Source of the DNA: Clostridiales bacterium | Lineage (GTDB): Bacteria > Bacillota > Clostridia > Oscillospirales > Acutalibacteraceae | Assembly: GCA_022801595.1 (NCBI GenBank) | Contig: JAAWSO010000002.1 | Location: forward strand, 62,001 to 126,000 | DNA: 64,000 nt | Direction of reading: 5' to 3' | Shown here: piece after piece, positions 7,599 to 15,674 of the stretch | Numbering within the stretch: the first letter of the stretch is position 1 | Layout of the letters: each line of letters opens with the position of its first letter | Notes under the pieces: model-generated | What the model saw: the letters and a program-made list of their open reading frames with translations, nothing else | What the model was told of the DNA's origin: nothing | Databases searched by the model: none | Translations under genes and position numbers: made by a program

Positions 7599-8090
7599 CT
7601 ATTCCAAATGCTCAATAATATCGGCGATTTGTTCCCGGCTGGTCAGCGGTCCATAAACCACGTCGTGAACCCGGATGGCGGGGGCACGGTCGCAGGCGCC
7701 GAAGCAAGGGACTTCTTCAATGGTAAAGCGATGGTCGTAGGTCACTTCATTGAGGCCGATCCCCAGGATATCCCGCAGGCTGTCCAGCACAAAATCGCTT
7801 TGGTTGACCTTACAGACGATACTGGAGCAAACCTGAATGGGATGTTTGGCGCGTGGAGATTCGTGGAGAGCGGAGAAGAACGAAACCACGTCGTAGACCT
7901 GGGTAATTTTGAGTTTCATGTTCTCCGCCACATAATAGGCGGCTGCCTTTGGAATGTACTGCAGTGGAACTGCGCGCTGGATGTCCAGCAGGATTTCCAA
8001 TAATTTTGAGGCGTCATGCTGGTAATGGGTCATAATGGCATCCATTTCCTGCACCAGGGCGGGAGTCAATACCGGATGATTTTCCTTCAT
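7599..8090 (-). CDS. hydC: Hydrogenase subunit HydC (NuoE-like, [2Fe-2S])
   Basis: A 163-residue thioredoxin-fold ferredoxin of the NuoE/HydC family. The [2Fe-2S] cysteines are in CSSIVC (near residue 88) and CFGAC (near residue 129). It passes electrons between the diaphorase HydB and the rest of the complex. It is first in the hydCBA operon, 12 bases before hydB, and is preceded by a promoter at 8187-8216. Length and motif spacing are normal for the family. Confidence 0.93.
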   Translation of the reverse strand: MKENHPVLTPALVQEMDAIMTHYQHDASKLLEILLDIQRAVPLQYIPKAAAYYVAENMKLKITQVYDVVSFFSALHESPRAKHPIQVCSSIVCKVNQSDFVLDSLRDILGIGLNEVTYDHRFTIEEVPCFGACDRAPAIRVHDVVYGPLTSREQIADIIEHLE

Positions 8091-8159
8091 TCCATGTCCT
8101 ACTTTCTATTACATTTTTTCATTTTTCTAAAGGGAAAAAAAGGGTGCTGATTTTTGTGA

Positions 8160-8216
8160 AAAAATCGGGATATCCGACTTTTTAATAGGATATCACAATC
8201 AAGCCTTCCTCGTCAA
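8160..8216 (-). promoter_or_regulatory. hydCBA promoter with downstream inverted repeat
   Basis: On the minus strand TTGACG (8211-8216), an 18-base spacer and TG-A-TATCCT (-10 at 8187-8192). Right at the expected start of transcription lies AAAAAgTCGG-ATAT-CcCGATTTTTT (8160-8183), which can be an operator or an early hairpin. I did not find a clear Rex site (TTGTTAA-N4-TTAACAA). Confidence 0.55.
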
Positions 8217-8343
8217 TAATCGATTAAATTTTCCAGGTGTTTTGCGAAAGAATGGGCTGGGTTGAATAAAATGGGGTTTTCCTGGAAGGAAAAATGTGGT
8301 ATGCTTAAAGAAATATCACACAAGATTCAGGAGGGATCCAGCA

Positions 8344-9453
8344 ATGGAAAAGGCAAAGGTGTATTTTACGAATATGCGTACCGTGGCGATGGGGGACAAC
8401 CTCCTGCAAAAGCTGCGCCGGCTGATCCAGGCGGCCGGAATTGAGGCCATTGATTTTAACCGGAAGTTCGCCGCGATCAAAATCCATTTTGGGGAGCCGG
8501 GAAATTTGGCGTTTCTGCGGCCCAATTATGCCAAAGTAGTGGTAGATTTGGTGCGGGAACTAGGTGGAAAGCCATTTTTGACTGACTGCAACACCCTGTA
8601 TGTGGGCAGCCGCAAAAATGCTTTGGATCATTTGGACGCCGCTTATGGAAATGGGTTTTCCCCTCTGACCACTGGCTGCCACGTGATTATCGGGGACGGC
8701 CTTAAAGGGACCGACGAAGCTGTGGTTCCCGTAGAGGGTGGGGAATACGTAAAGGAGGCGAAAATCGGCCAGGCAATTATGGATGCGGATATTCTGATTT
8801 CGCTCAATCATTTCAAAGGCCATGAAATGGCTGGCTTTGGCGGCGCGATCAAAAATATCGGGATGGGCTGCGGTTCCCGCGCGGGAAAAATGGAAATGCA
8901 CAGCGCAGGTAAACCTCAGGTTAATCCAGAGCCTTGCGTGGGCTGTGGAAAATGCACCCGGATCTGCGCTCACGACGCCATTACCGTTACCAACAAAAAA
9001 GCCTCGATTGATCACAAGAAATGCGTGGGCTGCGGACGATGTATCGGAGTGTGCCCCACCGACGCCATTGAACCGGAGATGAACGAAGCCAACGATATTA
9101 TGAATTACAAAATGGCCGAATACACGGCGGCAGTACTGCGAGACCGGCCTCACTTCCATATCAGCTTGGTCATTGATGTGTCGCCGTACTGCGATTGCCA
9201 TGCCGAAAATGATACTGCGATTGTGCCGGATGTTGGGATGTTTGCTTCATTTGACCCAGTGGCTTTAGATGTGGCCTGCGCCGATGCAGTCAATGCCCAG
9301 CCGGTTTTAGCGGACAGCGTGCTGGCGGACCACTGCCACGAGCACCACGATCATTTCACCGCCATCGGTCCGACTACGAACTGGCGTTCCGCGGTGGAGC
9401 ACGCGGAAAAAATGGGCCTTGGCACCCAAGAGTACGAACTGATCACCATTTAA
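8344..9453 (+). CDS. DUF362 protein with two ferredoxin clusters
   Basis: A 369-residue cytoplasmic protein. A DUF362 domain (residues about 1-190 and 260-369; LISLNHFKGHEMAGFGGAIK is its characteristic stretch) is interrupted by two 4Fe-4S motifs, CVGCGKCTRICAHDAI and CVGCGRCIGVCPTDAI. The molecular function of DUF362-ferredoxin proteins is not established. Its position, divergent from the hydrogenase operon, suggests a redox role, which is inference. ATG at 8344 follows AGGAGGG. A 46-residue protein follows 26 bases after the stop. Confidence 0.88.
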   Translation: MEKAKVYFTNMRTVAMGDNLLQKLRRLIQAAGIEAIDFNRKFAAIKIHFGEPGNLAFLRPNYAKVVVDLVRELGGKPFLTDCNTLYVGSRKNALDHLDAAYGNGFSPLTTGCHVIIGDGLKGTDEAVVPVEGGEYVKEAKIGQAIMDADILISLNHFKGHEMAGFGGAIKNIGMGCGSRAGKMEMHSAGKPQVNPEPCVGCGKCTRICAHDAITVTNKKASIDHKKCVGCGRCIGVCPTDAIEPEMNEANDIMNYKMAEYTAAVLRDRPHFHISLVIDVSPYCDCHAENDTAIVPDVGMFASFDPVALDVACADAVNAQPVLADSVLADHCHEHHDHFTAIGPTTNWRSAVEHAEKMGLGTQEYELITI

Positions 9454-9479
9454 TGAAAAACAGAGAGGAGAAAAGCCTT

Positions 9480-9620
9480 ATGATCCGAGTGAAAACCATC
9501 CATTCTGAGCCGGAAAAACGAAACGTATGGCGTTATGTGAAAATTATTGGCGTCGCTTTCCTTGCAGTCCATGCCTTCCACCGCCATTCCCAGAAAAAGA
9601 AAATGAAGAAACTGGGATAA
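9480..9620 (+). CDS. Small basic protein with a hydrophobic stretch, 46 residues
   Basis: Starts MIRVKTIHSEPEKRNVWRYV, continues with a short hydrophobic stretch (KIIGVAFLAVHAF), then a His/Lys-rich tail ending KKKMKKLG. GAGAGGAG lies about ten bases upstream of the ATG, and a strong terminator follows at 9638. It is probably co-transcribed with the DUF362 gene. No family is recognised. The single short hydrophobic segment with a basic tail would suit a membrane-associated peptide. Confidence 0.6.
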   Translation: MIRVKTIHSEPEKRNVWRYVKIIGVAFLAVHAFHRHSQKKKMKKLG

Positions 9621-9637
9621 AAAGCTCAATAAAGACC

Positions 9638-9676
9638 AAGGCTTTTGAGGAGAGAGTCCCCAAAAGCCTTTTTATT
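9638..9676 (+). terminator. Terminator after the DUF362 operon
   Basis: AAGGCTTTTG (9638-9647) pairs with CAAAAGCCTT (9661-9670), followed by TTTATTTG. Confidence 0.85.
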
Positions 9677-9716
9677 TGTAAAATTTTTGTGTTTTTCTGT
9701 AAACTTACCCCGATTT

Positions 9717-9815
9717 TGTGGTATCATAATCACACAAAGAAAGCAGTGCGTGCCCAGAAGCTTTTTTCATAAAGAAAGCGGAGTATGCAACGTGCCCACC
9801 GCTAGTATCTGAAAA
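9717..9815 (+). repeat. Copy B of the recurring leader element
   Basis: Extended -10 TG-G-TATCAT (9719-9727), then AATCACACAAAG. About 75 bases later comes ATGCAACGTGCCCACCGC followed by TAGTATCTGAAAA. AGCGG (about 9777) pairs with CCGCT around the core. It lies in the 343-base gap before the FtsH-like gene and is its most likely promoter and leader. Confidence 0.5.
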
Positions 9816-9963
9816 GCCAACGGTCTGTTACAACGGAGGAATGGGAGGCTATCTGTCGGGATGTTTTGAATTCTTTCCGAAATCGGTGTTTTCCGAGGTC
9901 CAATACTGGATCTTTCCGCAGGCGAAAACCTTTGGCCTGTTCAACTATAGAAAGGGGTTGAAA

Positions 9964-11802
9964 ATGGGAATGGAGCCATCCAAAAAACCCATGAGTAAAA
10001 AGAAAAAAATTTTGCTTGCCGTTTTGATTCCGGCAGCGGTAGCGGCCATTGCCTGCGCCATTCTGATTCCGTTGTTTGTTACAGGAAAGGAGCCGGAGGA
10101 AGTTTCTTATCCAGATTTCTGCGCAATGGTAGAAAAGAAGGAAGTAGAGAAAGTGATCTACACATCGGGATCGCCGAAAATGAAGTTTGAGAAAACTGGA
10201 AGCGATGCGCAGTATGAAACCGATAACCCGAAAGTGGAGGGTTTTAAAGAAAAGATGCTGCTGGCAGGGGTGGAGTTTGAGGAGATCATACCGTCCTCCT
10301 TCTGGTCTACCTTCTTTTCCTTGCTGCTGACCTATCTGCCTTTCGCTCTGATTCTTTTCCTGGTATTTCGTATGATACCAGGAAGAGGTTTTGCTGTGGA
10401 AGCTGCGGAACGCCCGGACACTACCTTTGACGATGTGGCAGGCTTAGATGAAATCAAGCAGGATATGATGGTCATTGCGGAAACCTTGAAAGACCCGTCC
10501 ATTTGCCAAAAGTTGGGCGCGCATATCACCAAAGGCGTGTTGCTGGAAGGCGACCCGGGAAACGGAAAAACTCTGTTTGCCCGGGCTTTGGCGGGGGAGA
10601 CAGGCGTCAATTTTTACTCAGCCAATGCATCAGAATTTATTGAAATGTATGCCGGATTAGGCGCTAGTCGGGTGCGGAAACTATTTAAAGAGGCAAAGGC
10701 TAATGCGCCTTCTGTGGTGTTTATTGACGAGTTGGATGCCATCGGTTCCAAGCGGGATGGAAGCACCGATGGAGCCGGCCGGGAATACACGCAGTGTCTC
10801 AATGCACTGCTGTCTGCGATTGATGGCTTTGAAGCGTCTGATGGGGTGCTGGTAATCGGCGCGACCAACCGGGCTGAGGATTTGGACCCTGCTTTGGTGC
10901 GGCCTGGACGGTTTGACAAACAGTTTGTTTTAACCCCGCCGGACTGCGCCGCTCGGGAGCAGATTCTGCGGCTGCACGCTAAGGGAAAGGCTTTTGCTTC
11001 CGATGTAGATTTTGCGGAGCTGGCCAAGGACACCGTGGGAATGTCTGGGGCAGGATTAGAAGCCCTGCTCAACGAGGCCGCCATGCAGGCTCTGATTCAT
11101 AAAGCGGCGGAAATTACCCGTCAGCATATTGAGGCCGCCAGCATCCAAATGGAGCTGAAAGGCCATATCAAACGCAATATCGGCAACCGGAACCGGGAGG
11201 AGCATAAGGTAATTTGTTACCACGAGGCTGGCCATACGGTGGCCACTGTGTTGTTAACCGATCATTTGCTTCGCCGTGTGACGGTATTGCCCACCACCTC
11301 CGGAGCGGGGGGCGTGACCATGAGTGCGCCTCCTGCGGACAAGCATCTGCATACCCTGGAAAACCTGCGTCGGCGAGCCATTGTTCTGTATGCAGGCCGG
11401 GCGGCAGAATATCGGTTGGCCGGGGAGCAGGAGAGTCAAGTATCCACTGGGGCTTCCGACGATATTCGGCAGGCCACTTCCATGATCCAGAGCCTAGCGG
11501 CTTTTTCCCAACAAAACGGTTTGTTGGATTATTCGGATTTTGGAAGAGCGGGAGAAAAGAAAGTCATGGATCAATGCGAAGTGATTTCTAAGCAGATTTG
11601 GCAGGAGACTGTGGAATTTACCCGGGAGCATTGGGATAAGATCGACGCAGTCGCCAAGGAACTGATGGAAAAGGATACCCTGGGCGAGGAAGAAATTCGT
11701 CAATTGGTGGGGAAGTCCGAAGCGCTTCCGGCCGCAGACGAGGACAAACCAAAACAACTCCCAGACGATTTCCCAGCCCGTTACTTTAACTCCGAGCGTT
11801 AG
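9964..11802 (+). CDS. FtsH-like AAA+ membrane zinc protease, divergent paralogue
   Basis: A 612-residue ATP-dependent membrane protease. It has an N-terminal basic stretch and TM1 (about residues 13-36), an extracytoplasmic domain, TM2 (about 107-127), then AAA+ and protease domains. Walker A is GDPGNGKT instead of the usual GPPGTGKT. Walker B is VVFIDELDAIG, the arginine-finger region is ATNRAEDLDPALVRPGRFD, the zinc site is HEAGH, and the third-ligand region is STGASDDIRQAT. All catalytic residues appear present. The ATG at 9964 follows AAAGGGG; an upstream extension has no ribosome site. It may be a second FtsH beside a housekeeping copy elsewhere. Confidence 0.9.
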   Translation: MGMEPSKKPMSKKKKILLAVLIPAAVAAIACAILIPLFVTGKEPEEVSYPDFCAMVEKKEVEKVIYTSGSPKMKFEKTGSDAQYETDNPKVEGFKEKMLLAGVEFEEIIPSSFWSTFFSLLLTYLPFALILFLVFRMIPGRGFAVEAAERPDTTFDDVAGLDEIKQDMMVIAETLKDPSICQKLGAHITKGVLLEGDPGNGKTLFARALAGETGVNFYSANASEFIEMYAGLGASRVRKLFKEAKANAPSVVFIDELDAIGSKRDGSTDGAGREYTQCLNALLSAIDGFEASDGVLVIGATNRAEDLDPALVRPGRFDKQFVLTPPDCAAREQILRLHAKGKAFASDVDFAELAKDTVGMSGAGLEALLNEAAMQALIHKAAEITRQHIEAASIQMELKGHIKRNIGNRNREEHKVICYHEAGHTVATVLLTDHLLRRVTVLPTTSGAGGVTMSAPPADKHLHTLENLRRRAIVLYAGRAAEYRLAGEQESQVSTGASDDIRQATSMIQSLAAFSQQNGLLDYSDFGRAGEKKVMDQCEVISKQIWQETVEFTREHWDKIDAVAKELMEKDTLGEEEIRQLVGKSEALPAADEDKPKQLPDDFPARYFNSER

Positions 11803-11981
11803 CTGGTAAGCGGCTTTTGTCATTTGCCCCATGTTTTATCTAGGGGGGATCAAGGGGCGTAGGGGAAATAGGACCGATCTCCCGGTTGCCGGTATTTCAT
11901 AACCTTCTTGCCGGAATCCTATTTTTTCAGGAAACTCCCATGGGGTCTTTTTTGGTTATACTGAAACCGTTCCTAGAAAAG

Positions 11982-12020
11982 AAAAGCGCACAGAGAAAAG
12001 GAATTCTCTGTGCGCTTTTT
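11982..12020. terminator. Bidirectional terminator
   Basis: AAAAGCGCACAGAG pairs with CTCTGTGCGCTTTTT. It serves the convergent FtsH-like and HsdR-N-like genes. Confidence 0.88.
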
Positions 12021-12040
12021 CTCTAGAGACGGCTCTCTTT

Positions 12041-13525
12041 TTATGATTTTGAAGATTTTGCGAGCATCCGTTTGTCTGCCACTACGGTGCGCAATAGGCT
12101 TAAATCATCCGCGCGCTGGAGACGGTATTGATCGGAGCCTTCCACACGCTCCCAAAAGGTTTCCTCTAGGACTTCTTTTTGGGTGGAGATAATCTCATAC
12201 TGTTCCTGGACAAAACGGGGGTTGGAGAGGGAATCTTTGGCTAGCTCCAATGTTTTTTTGACCATCAAAAGGATTTTTTCCTGTCGTTCCTGGGGATCCA
12301 AGATCGCAGTTAAGACCGAAGATTTTTTTAAAAGCTGGGACCAAGCTAAGAATTCCGTCACCGCTACCTGCCTCACTTGGGCCTCTAGAAATGGTTTTGG
12401 GATCACTTCATGAACCGGCTCAAAGCCCCCGGTCAGGGCAGCTACCTTTAGCCAGTTTTCTGTCCCGCTTTGAAACAGAACCAGCGGCCAGGAGCCGGTT
12501 TCCTGTTTTACGCTGCGGGCATAGAACTCTGATACGATAAAGGCTTTCTCCTTGCTCAGGTTCAGGGTATCGCGCAGAACCAAAAGCAGCGGCTTGCCGT
12601 CCGCTGTGTAAAAGATATAATCTGCCAGCAGGCGCATGTTGGGCTCTAAGTAACAGGGAATTTCCACATTGTGATGGATGTCCCGCTTTAAATCCCAGCC
12701 ATAGTAGGCATATGCCCAGGCAAGCTTTCGCTTTTCAAAAAGATCAGTCAAATGGCGGCCGTTGAGATCTCCTTCTCGGTTGGCTTTTTGAATCCAGGCA
12801 AAGCTTTTGGGACCTAAAAATTTGGCAATGGCGATGGAATCGTCCAGACACATCTTATGATATTCCTTGGCGCCCATGGCGGACAACAGCAGGAGCTGTT
12901 TGGGCAGCTTTTTCCCATCCTCCTTGGAAGAATACACATAATGATGCAGATAATGTCGGAACCCCATTTTACTGGCTCGGGTAAGGGCGTCCATAATGGT
13001 TGTCTGAATGTTTTCCCGAACCCTGCTTTCGCCGGCAAAAAAGCCCTTGGCGGCGTCTTTATCATTGAGCAGGAGCTGGAACGTAACCACTTCCTGAATG
13101 GCATAACTGGCCACGGTTTCCTCCAAATCGATTTTTTTTAAAATCCGTTTCGCGGGCTGTACTTCTCCCAAAAGGCTGTGAACAGCCTTGCACTGCAAGC
13201 CAGTGATAAAATAAATAATCGGACGTTGGCCGGTGAGCCGTTTGGCGCTGTTGCCATATACGTCGGCAATCCGGCGCAGAAGCGCGTCATCTTCCAAGGG
13301 GTAGTCCAGAAGAACAAAAGCCAAGGGGGCTCGGTCCTCCCCGTATAAGACGATATCAATCAAGAGGTTCATTTCTGAGGCGGAGAAGCAGGGGATGGAG
13401 GCGTAATATTCCACATCTTTGTCTGGATTCCAGCCGTATTCAGCATAGGTCAGGGAAACGGTTTCTCCGGTGTCGGGATTGCGCAGAGTAAAGCCGTTTT
13501 TTTCTGGTTCAAATTCTTGTGTCAT
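12041..13525 (-). CDS. Two-repeat protein with degenerate HsdR-N-like domains, unknown function
   Basis: A 494-residue soluble protein with two homologous halves. Residues about 30-165 begin YAEYGWNPDKDVEYY, and residues about 260-400 begin YAYYGWDLKRDIHHN. Each half contains the core pattern of the type I restriction HsdR N-terminal nuclease: an acidic-hydrophobic strand (ADYIFYTADGKPLLLVLRD; in half one IDIVLYGEDRAPLAFVLLD), a tyrosine-bearing helix (SEFYARSV; ADVYGNSA), then P(L/I)..F.(S/T)G. The usual catalytic E-x-K is LRD or LLD, so both copies are probably inactive. No helicase motor follows. AGAGGA precedes the ATG at 13525. The domain call is my own pattern reading, not a database result. 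Confidence 0.6.
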   Translation of the reverse strand: MTQEFEPEKNGFTLRNPDTGETVSLTYAEYGWNPDKDVEYYASIPCFSASEMNLLIDIVLYGEDRAPLAFVLLDYPLEDDALLRRIADVYGNSAKRLTGQRPIIYFITGLQCKAVHSLLGEVQPAKRILKKIDLEETVASYAIQEVVTFQLLLNDKDAAKGFFAGESRVRENIQTTIMDALTRASKMGFRHYLHHYVYSSKEDGKKLPKQLLLLSAMGAKEYHKMCLDDSIAIAKFLGPKSFAWIQKANREGDLNGRHLTDLFEKRKLAWAYAYYGWDLKRDIHHNVEIPCYLEPNMRLLADYIFYTADGKPLLLVLRDTLNLSKEKAFIVSEFYARSVKQETGSWPLVLFQSGTENWLKVAALTGGFEPVHEVIPKPFLEAQVRQVAVTEFLAWSQLLKKSSVLTAILDPQERQEKILLMVKKTLELAKDSLSNPRFVQEQYEIISTQKEVLEETFWERVEGSDQYRLQRADDLSLLRTVVADKRMLAKSSKS

Positions 13526-13574
13526 CGTTCTATCCTCTTCCGTTTCTTCCAAAATCATGTTTCCGATCTGGTAG

Positions 13575-13613
13575 AAATTGACTCAATTTCCTATATTCTT
13601 TTTTATTCTACCA
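13575..13613 (-). promoter_or_regulatory. Promoter and palindrome upstream of the HsdR-N-like gene
   Basis: Extended -10 TG-G-TAGAAT (13605-13613, minus strand). Fifteen bases downstream lies the perfect palindrome AAATTGA-C-TCAATTT (13575-13589), placed to block transcription if bound. Confidence 0.5.
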
Positions 13614-13719
13614 TAAATAGGAGAGAAAAAATAGTAGCTTCTTGCACAGTTTTTAGCATGAATTGGTTTTTTTCGGAAAAGCTAAAAAAGCAAAATGATG
13701 GAAAAAAGACAGGTTTCTC

Positions 13720-13748
13720 TTGAATTTTTTCTGGGAAATGTTTACAAT
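13720..13748 (+). promoter_or_regulatory. Promoter of the coiled-coil lipoprotein gene
   Basis: TTGAAT (13720-13725), a 17-base spacer and TACAAT (13743-13748). Confidence 0.6.
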
Positions 13749-13803
13749 AAAAAGAAAATGCCAAAAACAGCCGTTAGGCTGAACATGGAAAGGGGTTATT
13801 TTG

Positions 13804-14373
13804 ATGAAAAAATGGATTCTAGCAGCTTTACTGGGATGTTCCTGCTTGGCGCTGGCCGCAGGCTGTTCCAACGATAACAACACCCAGCAATTGGAGTCGA
13901 AAATCGCTGACTTGGAAAATAAACTGAATTCCGCTACTGGGAATGCAGGAGGCTCCTCGAGCAACACACCCGCCAATACCAGCGCCCAGAACTCGACCGC
14001 AATGCCATCGGTTTCTTCCTCAGCTTCTCCGTCCTCCCCGGTAGCCGGAAATAACGCCCAGGGAAGTACTGCCGCAAGCTATGATTTAACCAGCCTGACC
14101 AATGCTACCAACGAGATGGTCAACAAAATGAACAATGCGCAGCCGCCCAATGATTTTAATCAGCGGCGGAATCAATTTTATGCGTTGAAGCAGGAAATGC
14201 AGCAAGTCGAAAACCAGATTGATACCACCGATGATCGAGCGGAGCTGGATTATAAGACCGGAAAAATGACATACGAGGAGTATCGCAACCTTGAGCTTCA
14301 GTTGGACGCATTGGATAACCAGCTAGACCGTGCAAAAGATGACCTGGAATACCGATTTGGCATCGATGACTAA
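13804..14373 (+). CDS. Predicted lipoprotein with Ser/Thr/Asn linker and C-terminal coiled coil
   Basis: A 189-residue lipoprotein. The signal peptide starts MKKWILAALLGCS and ends in the lipobox LAAGC, with the lipidated cysteine near residue 20. Next come a short coiled coil (QQLESKIADLENKL), a low-complexity linker of about 50 residues rich in S, T, N, A and P, and a helical C-terminal domain rich in D, E, Q and R. The exported C-terminus probably spans or contacts the wall. No known domain is recognised. ATG at 13804 follows GAAAGGGG. The nitroreductase gene follows 38 bases later, perhaps in the same transcript. Confidence 0.75.
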   Translation: MKKWILAALLGCSCLALAAGCSNDNNTQQLESKIADLENKLNSATGNAGGSSSNTPANTSAQNSTAMPSVSSSASPSSPVAGNNAQGSTAASYDLTSLTNATNEMVNKMNNAQPPNDFNQRRNQFYALKQEMQQVENQIDTTDDRAELDYKTGKMTYEEYRNLELQLDALDNQLDRAKDDLEYRFGIDD

Positions 14374-14411
14374 TCCAGACGGCATTTGAGAAAGAAAAGG
14401 GGGCCTCCCAA

Positions 14412-15149
14412 TTGGACTATAAAAAAGCAATCCAGATGCGTAGTTCCCGTCGTGCCTATTTGCCCAAGTCGTTGGAGAATCGGATTTCGGTACGGCTGCG
14501 GGAATCCGTTTTCCACTATAATCAGGAAAGCGGTCTGCGTATTCGGCTGGTGGAAAACGATTCCCATTTGTTTGAGCATTTTCTATCTGGTTACGGGATG
14601 TTCTCCGGGGTACAAAATTATTTTGCCATGATTGGGCTGGAGCAGGACGAATGTCTGCGGGAAAAGGTGGGATACTATGGGGAACGATTGGTGTTGGAAG
14701 CCACGCTTCTAGGCCTGGGAACCTGCTGGATTGGCGGTACTTACCAAAAATCTGCTTGTATCCGCCAGCTTCATCTGAAGGAAGAGGAAACATTGGTATG
14801 CATCATCGCGGTAGGGAATGTGATCAGCCAAAGGTCACTGAAAGAAAAGATCGTGCATAAGATAAGCAAGCGATCTTCCAAATCGATTTCTGAGATGAGC
14901 CACTGCGAGGGACCGATGCCGGAGTCCTTCCGCAGCGGTATGGAGGCCGTGCGGAAAGCGCCGTCCGCCTTGAACAAACAACCCGTATTGTTTACGTATG
15001 GAAACGGTACCGTAACGGCAACGGTCAGGGACCCAGCACGTCAAGGAATTGACTTAGGGATCGCCATGCTGCATTTTGAAATTGGCGCCTCCAGTCCCTA
15101 CCCATTTTCGTATCTCCATGGAAAATACCAGCTAGAGCTACCAAGCTGA
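14412..15149 (+). CDS. Nitroreductase-family (TM1586-like) flavoprotein
   Basis: A 245-residue protein of the putative-nitroreductase TM1586 type, probably an FMN-dependent NAD(P)H oxidoreductase. It starts with the family's R-x-S-x-R element (IQMRSSRRAYLP). It contains the GERLVLEATLLGLGTCWIGG helix-loop near residue 95 and repeats a shortened domain in the C-terminal half (FRSGMEAVRKAPSALNKQPV). The start is TTG at 14412 behind AAAGGGGG; no closer ATG fits. The substrate is unknown. A strong terminator follows. Confidence 0.8.
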   Translation: MDYKKAIQMRSSRRAYLPKSLENRISVRLRESVFHYNQESGLRIRLVENDSHLFEHFLSGYGMFSGVQNYFAMIGLEQDECLREKVGYYGERLVLEATLLGLGTCWIGGTYQKSACIRQLHLKEEETLVCIIAVGNVISQRSLKEKIVHKISKRSSKSISEMSHCEGPMPESFRSGMEAVRKAPSALNKQPVLFTYGNGTVTATVRDPARQGIDLGIAMLHFEIGASSPYPFSYLHGKYQLELPS

Positions 15150-15157
15150 TGGCAAAT

Positions 15158-15186
15158 AAAAATCCGGAATGTTCCGGATTTTTTTC
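15158..15186 (+). terminator. Terminator after the nitroreductase gene
   Basis: AAATCCGGAA pairs with TTCCGGATTTTTTT across a short loop. Confidence 0.88.
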
Positions 15187-15259
15187 TGTTAGAGGTTTTT
15201 TCTTTGTATCATTTTTCGTATAATGAAAGAGAATATGATCCAGGAAGGGGTATGATTGT

Positions 15260-15580
15260 ATGATATTAACCACTACGCCCGCCATTGAGGGACGCCGGAT
15301 TATCGAATATAAGGGCATTGTGTTTGGGGAAGTGATTAGCGGCGTTAACTTCATCAAGGATTTTACGGCTGGATTATCTAACTTTTTTGGCGGACGTTCC
15401 GGTACTTATGAGGAAGAATTGATTTCCGCTCGGCAAAACGCTTTGCAGGAAATGGAACAGCGGGCAATCCACATGGGCGCCAATGCAGTAGTAGGCATTG
15501 ATGTCGATTATGAGGTTTTGGGCGGCAATAACGGGATGCTGATGGTCACGGTTTCCGGTACAGCAGTTCGATGTGAGTAA
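15260..15580 (+). CDS. YbjQ/UPF0145-family protein
   Basis: A 106-residue protein of the YbjQ (UPF0145) family, which forms small pentameric rings of unknown function and is sometimes called a heavy-metal-binding domain. Family marks are the [10 protein letters not shown] segment near residue 21, the helix [22 protein letters not shown], and the closing VSGTAV. AGGAAGGGG precedes the ATG. It is a monocistronic unit between two terminators. Confidence 0.9.
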   Translation: MILTTTPAIEGRRIIEYKGIVFGEVISGVNFIKDFTAGLSNFFGGRSGTYEEELISARQNALQEMEQRAIHMGANAVVGIDVDYEVLGGNNGMLMVTVSGTAVRCE

Positions 15581-15587
15581 AATCAAA

Positions 15588-15619
15588 GAAAAAGCAAGCA
15601 AAAAAGCTTGCTTTTTTGT
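15588..15619 (+). terminator. Terminator after the YbjQ gene
   Basis: AAGCAAGC pairs with GCTTGCTTTTTTG across AAAAAA. Confidence 0.85.
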
Positions 15620-15628
15620 TTTTTGGCG

Positions 15629-15662
15629 CAAAAAAAGCGCAATGGCTAGCCCCATTGCGCCG
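15629..15662 (-). terminator. Terminator of the CNNM/CorC-type gene
   Basis: GCGCAATGG (15637-15645) pairs with CCATTGCGC (15652-15660). On the minus strand it is followed by seven T. Confidence 0.88.
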
Positions 15663-15674
15663 AAAAGAATTCGT

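Noticed and set aside
11940..12020. Possible short RNA from a TATACT-like box near 11957 to the terminator at 12020
   Set aside because: The -35 is poor and the box lacks TG-N; the terminator is fully explained by the two convergent genes.
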